Source: Streptomyces sp. NBC_01717
Lineage (GTDB): Bacteria; Actinomycetota; Actinomycetes; Streptomycetales; Streptomycetaceae
DNA: 64,000 bases
Assembly (NCBI RefSeq): GCF_036248255.1
Contig: NZ_CP109179.1
Span: forward strand, 1-64,000
Direction of reading: 5' to 3'
Numbering within the stretch: position 1 is the first letter of the stretch; each line of letters opens with the position of its first letter. The notes below the pieces were generated by a model. The model ran no database searches. It had not been told where the DNA came from and worked only from the letters and a program-made list of their open reading frames with translations. This document shows positions 34,319-43,821 of the stretch, piece after piece. The translations under genes were made by a program, and so were the position numbers.

Positions 34319-35620
34319 CTATGTGCGCGTGCCGGTCCGGCGGGCGTCGCGCTCCGGGTTGACGGCGATGACGGCGACGATGCCGCCGACGATGAGTAGG
34401 GCGGCGGTCAGCGCGAAGCCTGCCTGATAGCCGGCGGCGGGGGTGGCGGCGGCGTCGAGCTGCCGGCCCAGGGCCACCGGGGCGAACATGCCGCCGAAGG
34501 TGACGATGCCGACGCACAGTCCGGAGGTGGCGCCGCGCAGTCGGACCGGCGAGATCTCGGCGTTCACCAGGTACATGAGAGGGACCCCGGCGACGGGCAG
34601 CCCGAAGGCCAGGCTCAGCAGCACCAGCCGGAGCGGGCCGGCCGGAACGGCTGAAACGGCCAGGAGGCAGCAACCGCTGACGATCGCGAGCAGGCCGGCC
34701 GGGATGCCCCGGGCGCACCGGCTTGTGGCGCCCCGGCGCATCCAGCGACCGGAGAGCCACGGCAGGACGAGCATCGCGAGCGTACCGAGCGCGGACGGCA
34801 GGGCGGCCAGTCTGCCTGCCGTGGCGGGGTCGTACCCGCCGGCCTTGGTCAGGTAGGTGGGCACCCACGCGAGGTTGGCGGCGACGGCCCAGTAGACGCC
34901 GAATGCGCACACCAGCATGCCGAGCCAGGAGCCGCTCAGCAGCACCGGCCGATAGCGGGGAGCGTCCGGTGCCGCGTCGGCTGCTGGGCCTGCCTGGTCG
35001 GTGAGCGGCCCTTCTTGTCCGACGACGAGCCAGCCCGCCGCCCACACCAGGCAGGACGCGGCCAACACCAGCCACGCCGAGCGCCAGCCGTGGTGGAGGA
35101 TGAACCAGCTGAGCACGGGGACCGCGATCACGGTGCCCAGCACTGCACCGGCCTGGGTGACGGCGGTGGGCATCGCCCGGCGTCGGTCGGGGAACCACTT
35201 GTGCACGGCATGGACCGCGACAGGGGCGGTCGGACCCTCGGCGGCGCCGAGCGTGATCCGGCTCGCGAACAGCATCGCCAGGCTGCCCGCGAGGAACACC
35301 GGAAGCGCGGTCAGGGACCAGGCCACCGCGAGGATTCCGAGGATCCACTTGGCGCGCACCCGGTTGGCCAGGAAGCCCACCAGGACCGCGGAGAGGCTGA
35401 AGAGCAGATAGAAACTGCTGGCCAGCAGACCGAACTCGGAGGCGTCGAGATGGAGTTCCTTCATGATCGGATCAGCGGCGAGTCCGAGGACTGACTTCTC
35501 GGCGAAGTTGATGGCCATCAGCAGCGTGATCATGGCCACCACGGCCCAGGCGCGGGCGGCCGATGGGGCGTTCGTGCGGAGGGCCGGGGCGGATCTGTCT
35601 GTGATACCGGGGTCGGGCAT
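34319..35620 (-). CDS. MFS transporter
   Basis: 433 residues from ATG 35620 with 12 hydrophobic spans. SVLGLAADPIMKELHLDAS, the loop 2-3 signature region GFLANRVRAKWIL and a central hydrophilic loop are typical of the major facilitator superfamily, closest in style to the anion:cation symporter family for organic acids. It is the last gene of the minus-strand catabolic cluster, so it probably imports its substrate. A basic tail ends the protein. Confidence 0.85.
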   Translation of the reverse strand: MPDPGITDRSAPALRTNAPSAARAWAVVAMITLLMAINFAEKSVLGLAADPIMKELHLDASEFGLLASSFYLLFSLSAVLVGFLANRVRAKWILGILAVAWSLTALPVFLAGSLAMLFASRITLGAAEGPTAPVAVHAVHKWFPDRRRAMPTAVTQAGAVLGTVIAVPVLSWFILHHGWRSAWLVLAASCLVWAAGWLVVGQEGPLTDQAGPAADAAPDAPRYRPVLLSGSWLGMLVCAFGVYWAVAANLAWVPTYLTKAGGYDPATAGRLAALPSALGTLAMLVLPWLSGRWMRRGATSRCARGIPAGLLAIVSGCCLLAVSAVPAGPLRLVLLSLAFGLPVAGVPLMYLVNAEISPVRLRGATSGLCVGIVTFGGMFAPVALGRQLDAAATPAAGYQAGFALTAALLIVGGIVAVIAVNPERDARRTGTRT

Positions 35621-35752
35621 GGTTGGTTCCCCTGAGTGGACGGTCGGTGAGGGCCGGGATCTTCCCGTTGCGCGAGACCTGAGACCGCGTGGGCAGGAGG
35701 GCTGCACGGCGGCTGCGTCGTGCAGCCCTCGAGCTCCGGTGCGTCGCGCGGC

Positions 35753-37060
35753 TCAGATCCTGCGGACCGCTGGCGGGCTCCAGCGGCCGTCCAGCACCTC
35801 GGGTTTCGGGACGAACAGGCGCATGGTGATCCCGAGGGGGCCGCGCGGCGCCGGCAGCCAGTTCGGCCGATGTTCCAGGCCCGGTTCGGTGTGCTGGACG
35901 TGGATGTCGAGGGAGCCGTCGGCGTTGAACACCAGCGGATCGCGGTCGCCGAGCGCGAAGCGGTCGAGCTCGTTGGCGGCCTGGAAGCCCTCCTCGTCGT
36001 ACAACGTGACCGACCAGAACGCGTGCACGGGCGGCAGTTGGTCGGCGTCGAAGTGGAGTACGTAGTCGTGCTTGCCGTCCAGCGGTTCGCCGTCGGCGTC
36101 GGCGACCAGTACGGGGTAGACGGAGTCCTCGGCCTCGTTGGCGGCGAGTCCGATCGCGGCGATGACGGCGCGGAAGAAGTAGTTGTTGCCGTAGACCCCC
36201 ATGGAGTCGGTGAACGTCGTCCAGCCGTTGACCTGCTGGCCCAGGGTGGGCAGGGCACCGAGAATCGCGCGGCGGGCGTCGTCCGCACCCGCCTGGATCT
36301 CGGCGAGCTGCGCGGCGTCGAACCGTCCCGGGTCGAAGTCCTCGCCGGGGGCGATGCCGAGGCGGGCGATCCGGGCGAGGACCGAGAAGTCGCTGGCATG
36401 GGGCGGGCTGATCCGCAGCGCTTCGGCGGCGCGGGTGAAGAACTCGACCGCGTCCATGCCGTTGACCAGGTGCAGGGGCTCGGTGGTGGTGTCGTGCGCC
36501 GGGTCGATCCGATGCTCGGCGGAGTGCACCGGGGGTGTGATCCGGTACCCGGCCTGGACGGCGTGGACGGCCGGGTAGTCTGCCGGCCCGTTGGTCTGGG
36601 TACGGCCGACTATCCAGACCCACGGGGTCGGGGCCGCGATGACCGGCAGCCCCGCGGGCAGCTCGCCCGCGTACCCGGGACCGACGACGACGAAGTCGCG
36701 GGCTTCGGTCCCGGTGGTGCGCTTGCCGGGTGTGGCGAAGACGTCGGTCCACATGTCCAGCATTTGCAGCAGGTAGTAGCGGTCCGCGGTGTCGGGCGTG
36801 TGCAGGACCACCGGTCCTGCGGTCAGGTCCAGCCAGGCGATGGAGTAGAGCGTGTCGAAGTTCGGGCGGACCACCGCCCGCATCTCTGCGGCCGGGAAAG
36901 CCCGCAGGTGGTGGAAGGTGTTCGGGGGGCCGAAGCCCAGGCGGGTGCCCGGCTCGGCATTGATCATCTGCAGCCGGGTGACGTCCATCGTCACCAGCGG
37001 ATACAGATAGTGGTAGGCCTCGCGGCTCAGAAGCCGCAGGTCGTTCGAGAACGTGCTCAC
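35753..37060 (-). CDS. DUF1254/DUF1214 protein
   Basis: 435 residues from GTG 37060 with GGAAAGGA upstream. The N-terminal DUF1254 region (YLYPLVTMDVTRLQM, PNFDTLYSIAWLDL, DRYYLLQMLDMWTDVFATPG) and the C-terminal DUF1214 region (YVLHFDADQLPPVHAFWSVT, GLEHRPNWLPAP) are complete. The biochemical role of the family is unsettled. It often sits with lipid, steroid or alkane catabolic genes, as here. It follows the acyl-CoA ligase by about 50 bp. Confidence 0.85.
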   Translation of the reverse strand: MSTFSNDLRLLSREAYHYLYPLVTMDVTRLQMINAEPGTRLGFGPPNTFHHLRAFPAAEMRAVVRPNFDTLYSIAWLDLTAGPVVLHTPDTADRYYLLQMLDMWTDVFATPGKRTTGTEARDFVVVGPGYAGELPAGLPVIAAPTPWVWIVGRTQTNGPADYPAVHAVQAGYRITPPVHSAEHRIDPAHDTTTEPLHLVNGMDAVEFFTRAAEALRISPPHASDFSVLARIARLGIAPGEDFDPGRFDAAQLAEIQAGADDARRAILGALPTLGQQVNGWTTFTDSMGVYGNNYFFRAVIAAIGLAANEAEDSVYPVLVADADGEPLDGKHDYVLHFDADQLPPVHAFWSVTLYDEEGFQAANELDRFALGDRDPLVFNADGSLDIHVQHTEPGLEHRPNWLPAPRGPLGITMRLFVPKPEVLDGRWSPPAVRRI

Positions 37061-37112
37061 ACGCTCTTCCTTTCCGGTAGCACAGTGGTAGTGGCGATCG
37101 CGGGGAGGCCGC

Positions 37113-38723
37113 TCAGCGGCCGGCGTCGCCGAAGGTCTCGCGGAGTTGGGTCTTCTTGAACTTGCCGGTGGCCGTACAGGGGATGGCGGGCACGAATTCG
37201 AAGCGATCGGGGACCTGCCAGCGGGCGAAGTCCCGCTCCAGGTGCCGGCGCAGGTCCTGCGGCTCGGCCGTGGCGCCGTCGCGGAGGGCGACCACCGCGA
37301 GCGGGCGTTCGCCCCAGCGCTCATCGGATACGGCGATCACAGCCGCCTGGGCGACGGACGGATGGGCCATCAGATGGTTCTCCAGGTCTACCGAGGAGAT
37401 CCATTCGCCGCCGGACTTGACCAGGTCCTTGGCCCGGTCGCAGATCCGGATGCAGCCGCGCTCATCGATCCGCACGATGTCGCCGGTGCGGAACCAGCCG
37501 TCGGACGTGAAGTTGTCGGCGCCGCGTCCGCGGTGGTAGCCCGCCGCGACCCAGGGGCCGCGCACCTCCAGTTCGCCCAGGGCGGTGTCGTCCCACGGGA
37601 TGAGCGCGCCGTCGTCGTTCCGGGCCCGGATCTCCATGAGGGGAACGGCCACACCCTGGCGGCTGCGGAAGTCGTACTGCTCGTCGGCGGTGCTGTGCTC
37701 GAGGGCCTGGGGCAGCCGGCATGCGGTGCCGAGCGGTGCGAGCTCGGTCATGCCCCACATCTGCAGGACGGTCAGGCCGTGCCGGTCGTACCCCTCCAGC
37801 ATGCTGCGGGGAACGGCCGCCCCGCCCACCGCAAGGCCTCTGAGGGCGGACAGGTCCCAGCGGTGCGGCTCGGCGTCCAGAGCGTTGAGCATGGCCATCC
37901 ATACCGTGGGCACGCCCGCGGTCACGGTGACCCGCTCGTCGGCCAGCAGGTCCAGCACGCTCACCGCGTCCAGGCGGGGGCCGGGCAGAACCAGGCCGGC
38001 CCCGGCGAGCGCGGCTGCGTACGGCAGGCCCCACGCGTTGGCGTGGAACAGCGGGACCACCGGGAGGAGCACGTCCCGGGCGGACACCGCGAGGGTGTCG
38101 GGGAGCGCGATGACCAGCGAGTGCAGCACGACGGCCCGGTGTGAGTAGACGACTCCCTTGGGGCGCCCGGTGGTGCCGGAGGTGTAGCACATCGCCGCGG
38201 CCCGGCGCTCGTCGAGCACCGGCCAGGTCATCGGCTGGGCGCCGGCGACCAGGTTTTCGTAGGCGAGCATGCCCTCGGGGGCGGAGCGGTCGTGTGTGAC
38301 CACGATGACGTGCTCGAAGGCGTGGGCGTCACGGAAGGTCGAGAACACCTCGAGGAGGGACTCGTCGACCACGATCACTCGGTCGTCGGCGTCGGCGACG
38401 ATGAAGCCGAGCTCCTCGGCGTGGAGCCGCGGGTTGAGTGTGTGGATCACCGCACCCATCGGGGGAACGGCGAAGTAGAGCTCCAGGTGCTCGCTCTGGT
38501 TCCACAGCAGGGTGGCGACCCGGTCGCCGTCGCCGATGCCGAGCGAGCGCAGTGCGGATGCCAACTGCCGCGCGCGCCGGCTGCACTCGCCGAGCGTGGT
38601 GCGGTGGATGCTCGCGTCCGGCCGTCGCGACACGACGGGACGGTGGGGGTGGAACCGCTCGGCACGCTCGACCAGCGAGGTCACGGTGAGCGGATAGTCG
38701 TCCGTGCTGAGGCCATTGATCAC
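37113..38723 (-). CDS. Acyl-CoA synthetase (AMP-binding)
   Basis: 536 residues. The adenylation motifs are intact: CYTSGTTGRPKGVVYSH, WGMTELAPLG, GWFRTGDIVRIDERG, and the C-terminal catalytic Lys in TATGKFKKTQLRE. It activates a carboxylic acid as acyl-AMP and transfers it to CoA, resembling fatty-acyl ligases of the FadD type. In this cluster it would activate the acid released by the neighbouring hydrolase. It is 97 bp downstream of the monooxygenase/hydrolase fusion. Confidence 0.9.
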   Translation of the reverse strand: MINGLSTDDYPLTVTSLVERAERFHPHRPVVSRRPDASIHRTTLGECSRRARQLASALRSLGIGDGDRVATLLWNQSEHLELYFAVPPMGAVIHTLNPRLHAEELGFIVADADDRVIVVDESLLEVFSTFRDAHAFEHVIVVTHDRSAPEGMLAYENLVAGAQPMTWPVLDERRAAAMCYTSGTTGRPKGVVYSHRAVVLHSLVIALPDTLAVSARDVLLPVVPLFHANAWGLPYAAALAGAGLVLPGPRLDAVSVLDLLADERVTVTAGVPTVWMAMLNALDAEPHRWDLSALRGLAVGGAAVPRSMLEGYDRHGLTVLQMWGMTELAPLGTACRLPQALEHSTADEQYDFRSRQGVAVPLMEIRARNDDGALIPWDDTALGELEVRGPWVAAGYHRGRGADNFTSDGWFRTGDIVRIDERGCIRICDRAKDLVKSGGEWISSVDLENHLMAHPSVAQAAVIAVSDERWGERPLAVVALRDGATAEPQDLRRHLERDFARWQVPDRFEFVPAIPCTATGKFKKTQLRETFGDAGR

Positions 38724-38820
38724 GGGGGTTTCCTTCGTGGAGCAGGATGACTCGGGCTCGGGCCCGGCGGCACCCGGCGGGCGGGAGGGGCCGCGGACGC
38801 GGCGACATGTCGGGATGCGG

Positions 38821-41163
38821 CTACGCCCAGAAGTTCAGCGCCAGCGCGGCGAACTCCTTCGCGCGCTCGATCTGCGGCATGTGGCCGGTGGCCGGGAAGA
38901 GGTGGGTGCGGGCGTGAGGGAGCGCGCCGCGTGCCGCTTCGAGGTGGGTGGCCGGGAGGACAGCGTCGCGGTCGCCCCACACCACGAGGGTGGGCAGGCG
39001 CAGGTCGGCCACGGCTGACAGGAGCCGGCGGCGCCACTGGGGGCGTACGCCACGTAGGTTCCCGAGGCTGCCAGCGGTCTCGATCATGACCGCCGCGCCG
39101 TCCTTGCGGGCGGCCAGCTCCAGCGCGCGCTCCACGCGGCCCGGTGTCGCGAAGGCAGGATCGTGGAAGACGGCCCGTTCCAGGCGCCTCGCGGCGCTTC
39201 GGCTGGGGCGGCGGAGCAGCAGCCGGCCGAGGGGGCGGACGGTGAGCGCGCGCAGTGCCGCGATGACCTCGCGGCCGAAGCCGGCGCTGTTGGCCAGGAC
39301 CAGGCTGTGCACGCGGCTCGGCGCCTGGACGGCCAGTTGCATGGCCACGGCCCCGCCCAGGGAGTTGCCGCAGACGCGTACGGGCTCCTCGATGCCGAGG
39401 GCATCGAGGAAGTCTTCGGCGGAGCCCGCCAGGGCCTCCAGGGTGATGGGCTGCGGCAGGCGCTCGGAGCCGCCGAAGCCGGCCAGGTCGACGCTGATGA
39501 CCCGGTGCCGGTGCGCGAGCAGGTCGTGCTGCTCGTCCCAGTCCTCGAGGCTGCGGCCGATGCCGTGCAGCAGCAGTACCGGGCTGCCCTGGCCGGTCTC
39601 GCGGTAACGCACGCGGCGTCCTTGGACGGTGATCGTCCGGGGAGCGGGGAGCGTGTCGGCCAAGGGTTCGTGGGCGCGGCGGAAGTGCATGCCCGCGTCC
39701 TCGACCGGTGCGTCCCGCATCAGTTGGACGTCGCGGAGGTAGTGCTGGTGGGCCCGCCACGGTTCGCCGGTGCCCTGAGCGGGGAAGGAGGAAAGGCTGC
39801 GCTGCAGGTAGCCGGAGGTGAGCCCGACGATGGGCTCGCGCTCCGGGGAGACAGGGGCGAGCGGCGTGCACACCTGGTAGCCGTGCTGGTCGCAGTGGGA
39901 GAGCAGGCGGCTCACGTAGTGGGCGATGAGGTCGGTCTTCAGCGTCCACGGGGCGTTGCTGTAGCCGAGGGTGAAGGCGAAGTTGGGCACGCCGGAGAGC
40001 ATCATGCCCTTGTAGGCAACGGTCTCGTTGGCCTGCACCTCCGAGCCGTCGACCAGCAGCCGCATCCCGCCGAAGAGCAGCAGGTTCAGGCCGGTGGCGG
40101 TGACTACAACGTCGGCCGGCAGCTCGGTGCCCGACTCCAGCCGGATGCCGTCGCGGGTGAAGCGGTCGATCCGGTCGGTGACGACCTCGGCCTGTCCGGA
40201 GCTGATCGCCTGGAACAGGTCGCCGTCCGGGACCAGGCACATGCGCTGGTCCCAGGGGTTGTAGCGGGGGCTGAAGTGGGTGCCTATGTCGTAGCCTGCG
40301 GGCAGCCGCCGTCGGACTCCTCGCTGGAGCAGCGAGCGCATCAGTTTCGGTGCCTTGCGGCTGAGTTGGTAGACGGCGACGTTGACGCGCACGTTCTTCC
40401 AGCGCGCGGCGGCGTAGGCGGTGTGCGTGGGCAGGAGGCGGAAGAGCCCCTTTGCGATGGGGTCACGGGACGGCAGCGAGAGGATGTAGGAGGGGGACCG
40501 CTGCAGCATCGTCACCTTCGCGGCCCGGTCGGCCATGGCCGGGACCAGGGTGACCGCGGTCGCGCCGCTGCCTATGATCACGACGCGCTTGCCGTCGTAG
40601 TCGAGGTCCTGGGGCCAGTGCTGGGGGTGCACGAGCCGGCCCGCGTAATCCTCGACGCCCTCGAAGTCGGGGGTGTATCCCTGGTCGTAGCGGTAGTAGC
40701 CGCTGCACACGAAGAGGAACGAGCAGGTCAGCGAGGTCCGCTCGCCGGTGTCGCCGCGTTCGGCGGTCACAGTCCACCGGCCATCGGCGGAGGACCACTC
40801 GGCCTGCACCACCCGGTGGCGGTAGCGGACGCGGTCCTCTATGTCGAACTCCCGTGCGGTTCGCCGCACGTAGTCGCGGATGGCCGTACCGTCGGCGAGG
40901 GACTTGGTCTCGGTCCACGGGGCGAAGGAGTACCCGAGGCAGAACATGTCGGAGTCCGACCGCACACCCGGGTAGCGGAACAGGTCCCAGGTACCGCCTA
41001 TCGCTTCGCGTGCCTCCAGCACCGCGAAGCTGCGGTTCGGGTGATCGCGCCGAAGGTGGCAGGCGGCCCCGATGCCGGAGAGGCCGGCGCCGACGATCAG
41101 GACATCCAGGTGCTCGGTGTCGGCTTCAACGGACGGTCGGCTTTGAACGCTTGGGTGCGGCAT
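38821..41163 (-). CDS. Baeyer-Villiger-type monooxygenase fused to an alpha/beta hydrolase
   Basis: 780 residues. Residues 18 to about 500 form a flavin monooxygenase with two dinucleotide folds (GAGLSG at 25-30; GSG at 198-200). The YAGRLVHPQHWP motif (173-184) fits the Baeyer-Villiger signature FxGxxxHxxxWP with Tyr for Phe. Residues about 510-780 are an alpha/beta hydrolase: oxyanion HGIG, nucleophile GNS601LGG, Asp near 732 in GDRDAVLP, and His near 761 in GHMPQ. One chain could turn a ketone into an ester and then cleave it to alcohol plus acid. The physiological substrate is unknown. Confidence 0.85.
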   Translation of the reverse strand: MPHPSVQSRPSVEADTEHLDVLIVGAGLSGIGAACHLRRDHPNRSFAVLEAREAIGGTWDLFRYPGVRSDSDMFCLGYSFAPWTETKSLADGTAIRDYVRRTAREFDIEDRVRYRHRVVQAEWSSADGRWTVTAERGDTGERTSLTCSFLFVCSGYYRYDQGYTPDFEGVEDYAGRLVHPQHWPQDLDYDGKRVVIIGSGATAVTLVPAMADRAAKVTMLQRSPSYILSLPSRDPIAKGLFRLLPTHTAYAAARWKNVRVNVAVYQLSRKAPKLMRSLLQRGVRRRLPAGYDIGTHFSPRYNPWDQRMCLVPDGDLFQAISSGQAEVVTDRIDRFTRDGIRLESGTELPADVVVTATGLNLLLFGGMRLLVDGSEVQANETVAYKGMMLSGVPNFAFTLGYSNAPWTLKTDLIAHYVSRLLSHCDQHGYQVCTPLAPVSPEREPIVGLTSGYLQRSLSSFPAQGTGEPWRAHQHYLRDVQLMRDAPVEDAGMHFRRAHEPLADTLPAPRTITVQGRRVRYRETGQGSPVLLLHGIGRSLEDWDEQHDLLAHRHRVISVDLAGFGGSERLPQPITLEALAGSAEDFLDALGIEEPVRVCGNSLGGAVAMQLAVQAPSRVHSLVLANSAGFGREVIAALRALTVRPLGRLLLRRPSRSAARRLERAVFHDPAFATPGRVERALELAARKDGAAVMIETAGSLGNLRGVRPQWRRRLLSAVADLRLPTLVVWGDRDAVLPATHLEAARGALPHARTHLFPATGHMPQIERAKEFAALALNFWA

Positions 41164-41177
41164 GGGATTCCCTGGGG

Positions 41178-41335
41178 GTGTCGATTCGGGGTACGGCTGA
41201 GAGCGTGCAGCGCACGCGGCGGGGTGGGGCGGGAGGCGGCGCAGGACGACCGCAGGGTGTCGATTCGGGGTACGGCTGAGAGCGTGCAGCGCACGCGGCG
41301 GGGTGGGGTGGGGGCGGCGCAGGACGGCCGCACGC
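41178..41335. repeat. 79-bp tandem repeat
   Basis: Two copies, starting at 41178 and 41257 (GTGTCGATTCGGGGTACGGC...), with a few differences. They lie just upstream of the monooxygenase gene start, so the leader or promoter of that gene has been duplicated. Confidence 0.7.
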
Positions 41336-41393
41336 TCCCAATCGTGGCGGTCTGTCGACTGGATTTCGGCCGGTCAGAGCGAGCGGTGGCCGA

Positions 41394-42347
41394 TCAGGAC
41401 AGCGTGGCGCGCTCGACGATTCCCGGTACGGCGGACTTGTCGGGCGCCGCGAGGAAGTCCGGCCTGGCATACACCGGGTCGGGGTAGGCGTAGTAGCCCT
41501 GGCCGCTGTGCATGCCCAGCTTCCCCTCGTCGAGGAAGACCTTCTTGATATAGGCGGCGTTGTCCAGCATCTGCTGGTCGCCGCTCCGGGTGCCCCAGGA
41601 AGCCAGCACGTCGAAGACCGTCTTCATCCCGATGACGTCGACCATTCCCATCGGACCGATGGCGCAGCCGCGGTTGGCGATGAGGAACGTCCGGTCGACG
41701 TCCTCGGGTATCGACACACCGTTGGTCACCAGCGTCTGCGCTGCATTGAGCAGCGGCACGAGCCAGGTGTTGAGCACATATCCGTTCTGCTCCTTCTGCA
41801 CAGGGACCGGGACCATGCCGATCTCGATCGCGTACTCCGTCACCTGCGTCAGCGTGTCGGCCGCCGTACCCGGGTGGGCCATGACCTCGACCACGTTCAT
41901 CGACCAGATCAGGTTGGCGAAGTGCAGGGCGCAGAACTTCTCGGGGCGCCCGGTCGCCGCCGCGAAGTCGCTGGGCAGCAGGGTGGAGGAGTTCGTGACG
42001 ACCAGGGTGTGGTCCGCAAGCAGCCCGGAGATCTTCTCGTAGACGTCGGTCTTGACCTCCGGGATCTCCGGAACGGCCTCGATGACCAGATCCGCCGCGG
42101 CGACAGCGGATCCAAGGTCGTTGGTGTAGGTCAGGCGCCCTCGAGTGGCGGCGATGTCCTCGGGCCGGGCGCCCAGCTGGCCGAGGTAGATGGAGGCGTA
42201 CTGCTCGTGTGCGGCCCGGCAGCGGTCCAGCGGTTCCGCATCAAGGTCGTACACCACCACAGTCTTGCCCTTGAACGCGCTGTGCCAGGCGATCTGGCTG
42301 CCGAGGACACCGGCCCCGAGCACGGTGACACGGTCGATTTGGGACAT
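41394..42347 (-). CDS. 3-Hydroxyacyl-CoA dehydrogenase
   Basis: 317 residues from ATG 42347. The NAD-binding fold opens with VTVLGAGVLGSQIAWHSA. NSSTLLPSDFA and HFANLIWSMNVVEV carry the substrate and catalytic His region of the family. The C-terminal dimer domain includes GMHSGQGYYAYPDP. It oxidises a 3-hydroxyacyl-CoA to the 3-ketoacyl-CoA. It is the first gene of the minus-strand cluster, facing the TetR gene. Confidence 0.9.
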   Translation of the reverse strand: MSQIDRVTVLGAGVLGSQIAWHSAFKGKTVVVYDLDAEPLDRCRAAHEQYASIYLGQLGARPEDIAATRGRLTYTNDLGSAVAAADLVIEAVPEIPEVKTDVYEKISGLLADHTLVVTNSSTLLPSDFAAATGRPEKFCALHFANLIWSMNVVEVMAHPGTAADTLTQVTEYAIEIGMVPVPVQKEQNGYVLNTWLVPLLNAAQTLVTNGVSIPEDVDRTFLIANRGCAIGPMGMVDVIGMKTVFDVLASWGTRSGDQQMLDNAAYIKKVFLDEGKLGMHSGQGYYAYPDPVYARPDFLAAPDKSAVPGIVERATLS

Positions 42348-42539
42348 GGGAGTTCCTCTGTGTGGGTCGTGCAGGGAGAGTTCTACGGGTTCGGTTGGAG
42401 AGCGGCGCCCCGGCCGGCCGGGAGGCTGTGCTGTCGATCGCCTCCGGCTCGGCTGACCGTCACTCGTGCCGAAATGACGGATGCGGCTACCGGGATTGCG
42501 GCACAACATAGCGGAAGGGCATCCAACATTGGAAGAGGT

Positions 42540-42560
42540 AACAACATTGGAAGTTGTTCC
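42540..42560. promoter_or_regulatory. Likely TetR operator in the divergent promoter
   Basis: AACAAC-ATTGGAA-GTTGTT is an inverted repeat. The 11-mer AACATTGGAAG also occurs directly upstream (42524-42534). It lies 30 bp before the TetR start and about 190 bp before the dehydrogenase start. Confidence 0.5.
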
Positions 42561-42589
42561 AGCTATGGGATGGCGGTAGGGTCTCCGGT

Positions 42590-43213
42590 GTGAGTCAGGC
42601 CAAGGTTTCCCGCACTGCCGTCCGCGCAGCTGCGACCCACCGCGCCATCGTCGACGCAGCCGAACATTTCCTGCTCGAGGGCGGTGCGGAAGCGCTCACG
42701 CTCGAGGCAGTCGCCGAGCGAGCCGACGTCGCCGTTCAGACGATCTACAACCGCGTCGGAGGCCGGTCCGCGCTGCTGATCGCAGTCGCGGAGCGCGCTC
42801 TCGAAGAGGTCCGTCACTACGTAGACGTCGCCTATGCATCCACCGGGACACCCGTGGAGCGAATCCTCAAGGCGGCGCAGGCGTACTCCCGCTTCGCGGC
42901 CGAGCGCCCGCACCAGTTCCGGCTCCTGGCCGACCCGCCGAACGAGCCGACGGCCCTGGGTAGGATTTCTGACATCCTCGACGAGGAGAACGGCAAACTC
43001 GCCGCGGCAATCCGCGAGGGAATGGCCGACGGGAGCATCAACCCTGGCCTGGATCCGCAGGTCGTGGCCACCACGCTGTGGGCGGCCATGAACGGCATCC
43101 TGGCCCTCCATTGGCGCCGCGATCGAGGCCGGGCCGACGAACCCCAACTCGAAGAGCTCGTGAACACCATGATCGAGATGCTGACCGACGGACTGTTCCG
43201 CCAGTCGCATTAG
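42590..43213 (+). CDS. TetR-family regulator
   Basis: About 207 residues from GTG 42590. The N-terminal helix-turn-helix (HRAIVDAAEHFLLEGGAEAL, TLEAVAERADVAVQTIYNRV) is typical. The C-terminal ligand domain is helical (AAMNGILALHWRRD). It diverges from the catabolic cluster and most likely represses it until a pathway intermediate, perhaps an acyl-CoA, binds. An inverted repeat with a matching direct half-site lies in the shared promoter. Confidence 0.85.
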   Translation: MSQAKVSRTAVRAAATHRAIVDAAEHFLLEGGAEALTLEAVAERADVAVQTIYNRVGGRSALLIAVAERALEEVRHYVDVAYASTGTPVERILKAAQAYSRFAAERPHQFRLLADPPNEPTALGRISDILDEENGKLAAAIREGMADGSINPGLDPQVVATTLWAAMNGILALHWRRDRGRADEPQLEELVNTMIEMLTDGLFRQSH

Positions 43214-43419
43214 CAGCTCGATTCGCTGAGGATTGCCCCGTAACCCCTGGTCAGAGGCCATGGGACACCCCTTCGTCCCAGATCCGCGTTGGGCGGGAGG
43301 CAGAGGAGCAGCGCCCATGGGAGGCTTCGCTCACTCGCCGCTGGCCTCGTGACTGCGCTGGTCTCAGACCTCTACGATCACTCAAGCCGCAGCAGGGAAT
43401 TTGGGCGGTCGATCGCAGG

Positions 43420-43659
43420 CTGGGGGGCGATCGGCCACCCCTGCGGCCACGCGGGCGGTTCCTTCGCCATCCGGTGCTCTGCGGGCTCGTCGGCGCTCTC
43501 TTTTTCAGCGGCGTCTGCGCTTTGGCTCTTGGGAGGGTGGACCCGCAGGTCACCCTTTACAGCTTGGCGATGGGTGTGTTCTCGGGCCTGCTCGCCATCG
43601 GCGAACGGAAGCGTTTGGACCACTACTGCTACCCATGGAGGCAGGAGCGCGACGGCTAA
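43420..43659 (+). CDS. Small membrane protein, start uncertain
   Basis: The frame ending at 43659 contains RFLRHPVLCGLVGALFFSGV, then ALALGRVDPQVTLYSLAMGV and FSGLLAIGERKRLDHY: two membrane spans and a basic tail. Similar small actinobacterial membrane proteins begin near the RFLRHP segment, but no ATG/GTG with a ribosome binding site is available before it. The coordinates are approximate, and the gene may be 5' truncated. Confidence 0.4.
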   Translation: MGGDRPPLRPRGRFLRHPVLCGLVGALFFSGVCALALGRVDPQVTLYSLAMGVFSGLLAIGERKRLDHYCYPWRQERDG

Positions 43660-43702
43660 AGGGTTGCCGCGGAGCCCCCGTCAGAAGCGAGATGATCTTG
43701 AC

Positions 43703-43821
43703 GTGCCTGGCGGTGGCATCGGCTTCGAGGGGACAACACCGCCAGGACCGACCACCATCGCAGACCACCCGCTTACTTCGATCGCGCGGAATCCCTGATT
43801 GGCTTTATCGAGCAGCTGCGC
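43703..43821. repeat. Dispersed 120-bp repeat, copy 1
   Basis: It matches 50491-50613 at nearly every position and ends at the same GAGCAGCTGCGC. It begins with the hairpin CCTGGCGGTG / CACCGCCAGG. Noncoding. Confidence 0.75.

Noticed and set aside
35720..37159. A 479-residue plus-strand frame
   Set aside because: Antisense of the DUF1254 gene, with no domain and no ribosome binding site.
39163..41487. A 774-residue plus-strand frame
   Set aside because: Antisense of the monooxygenase/hydrolase fusion, whose motifs are clear.
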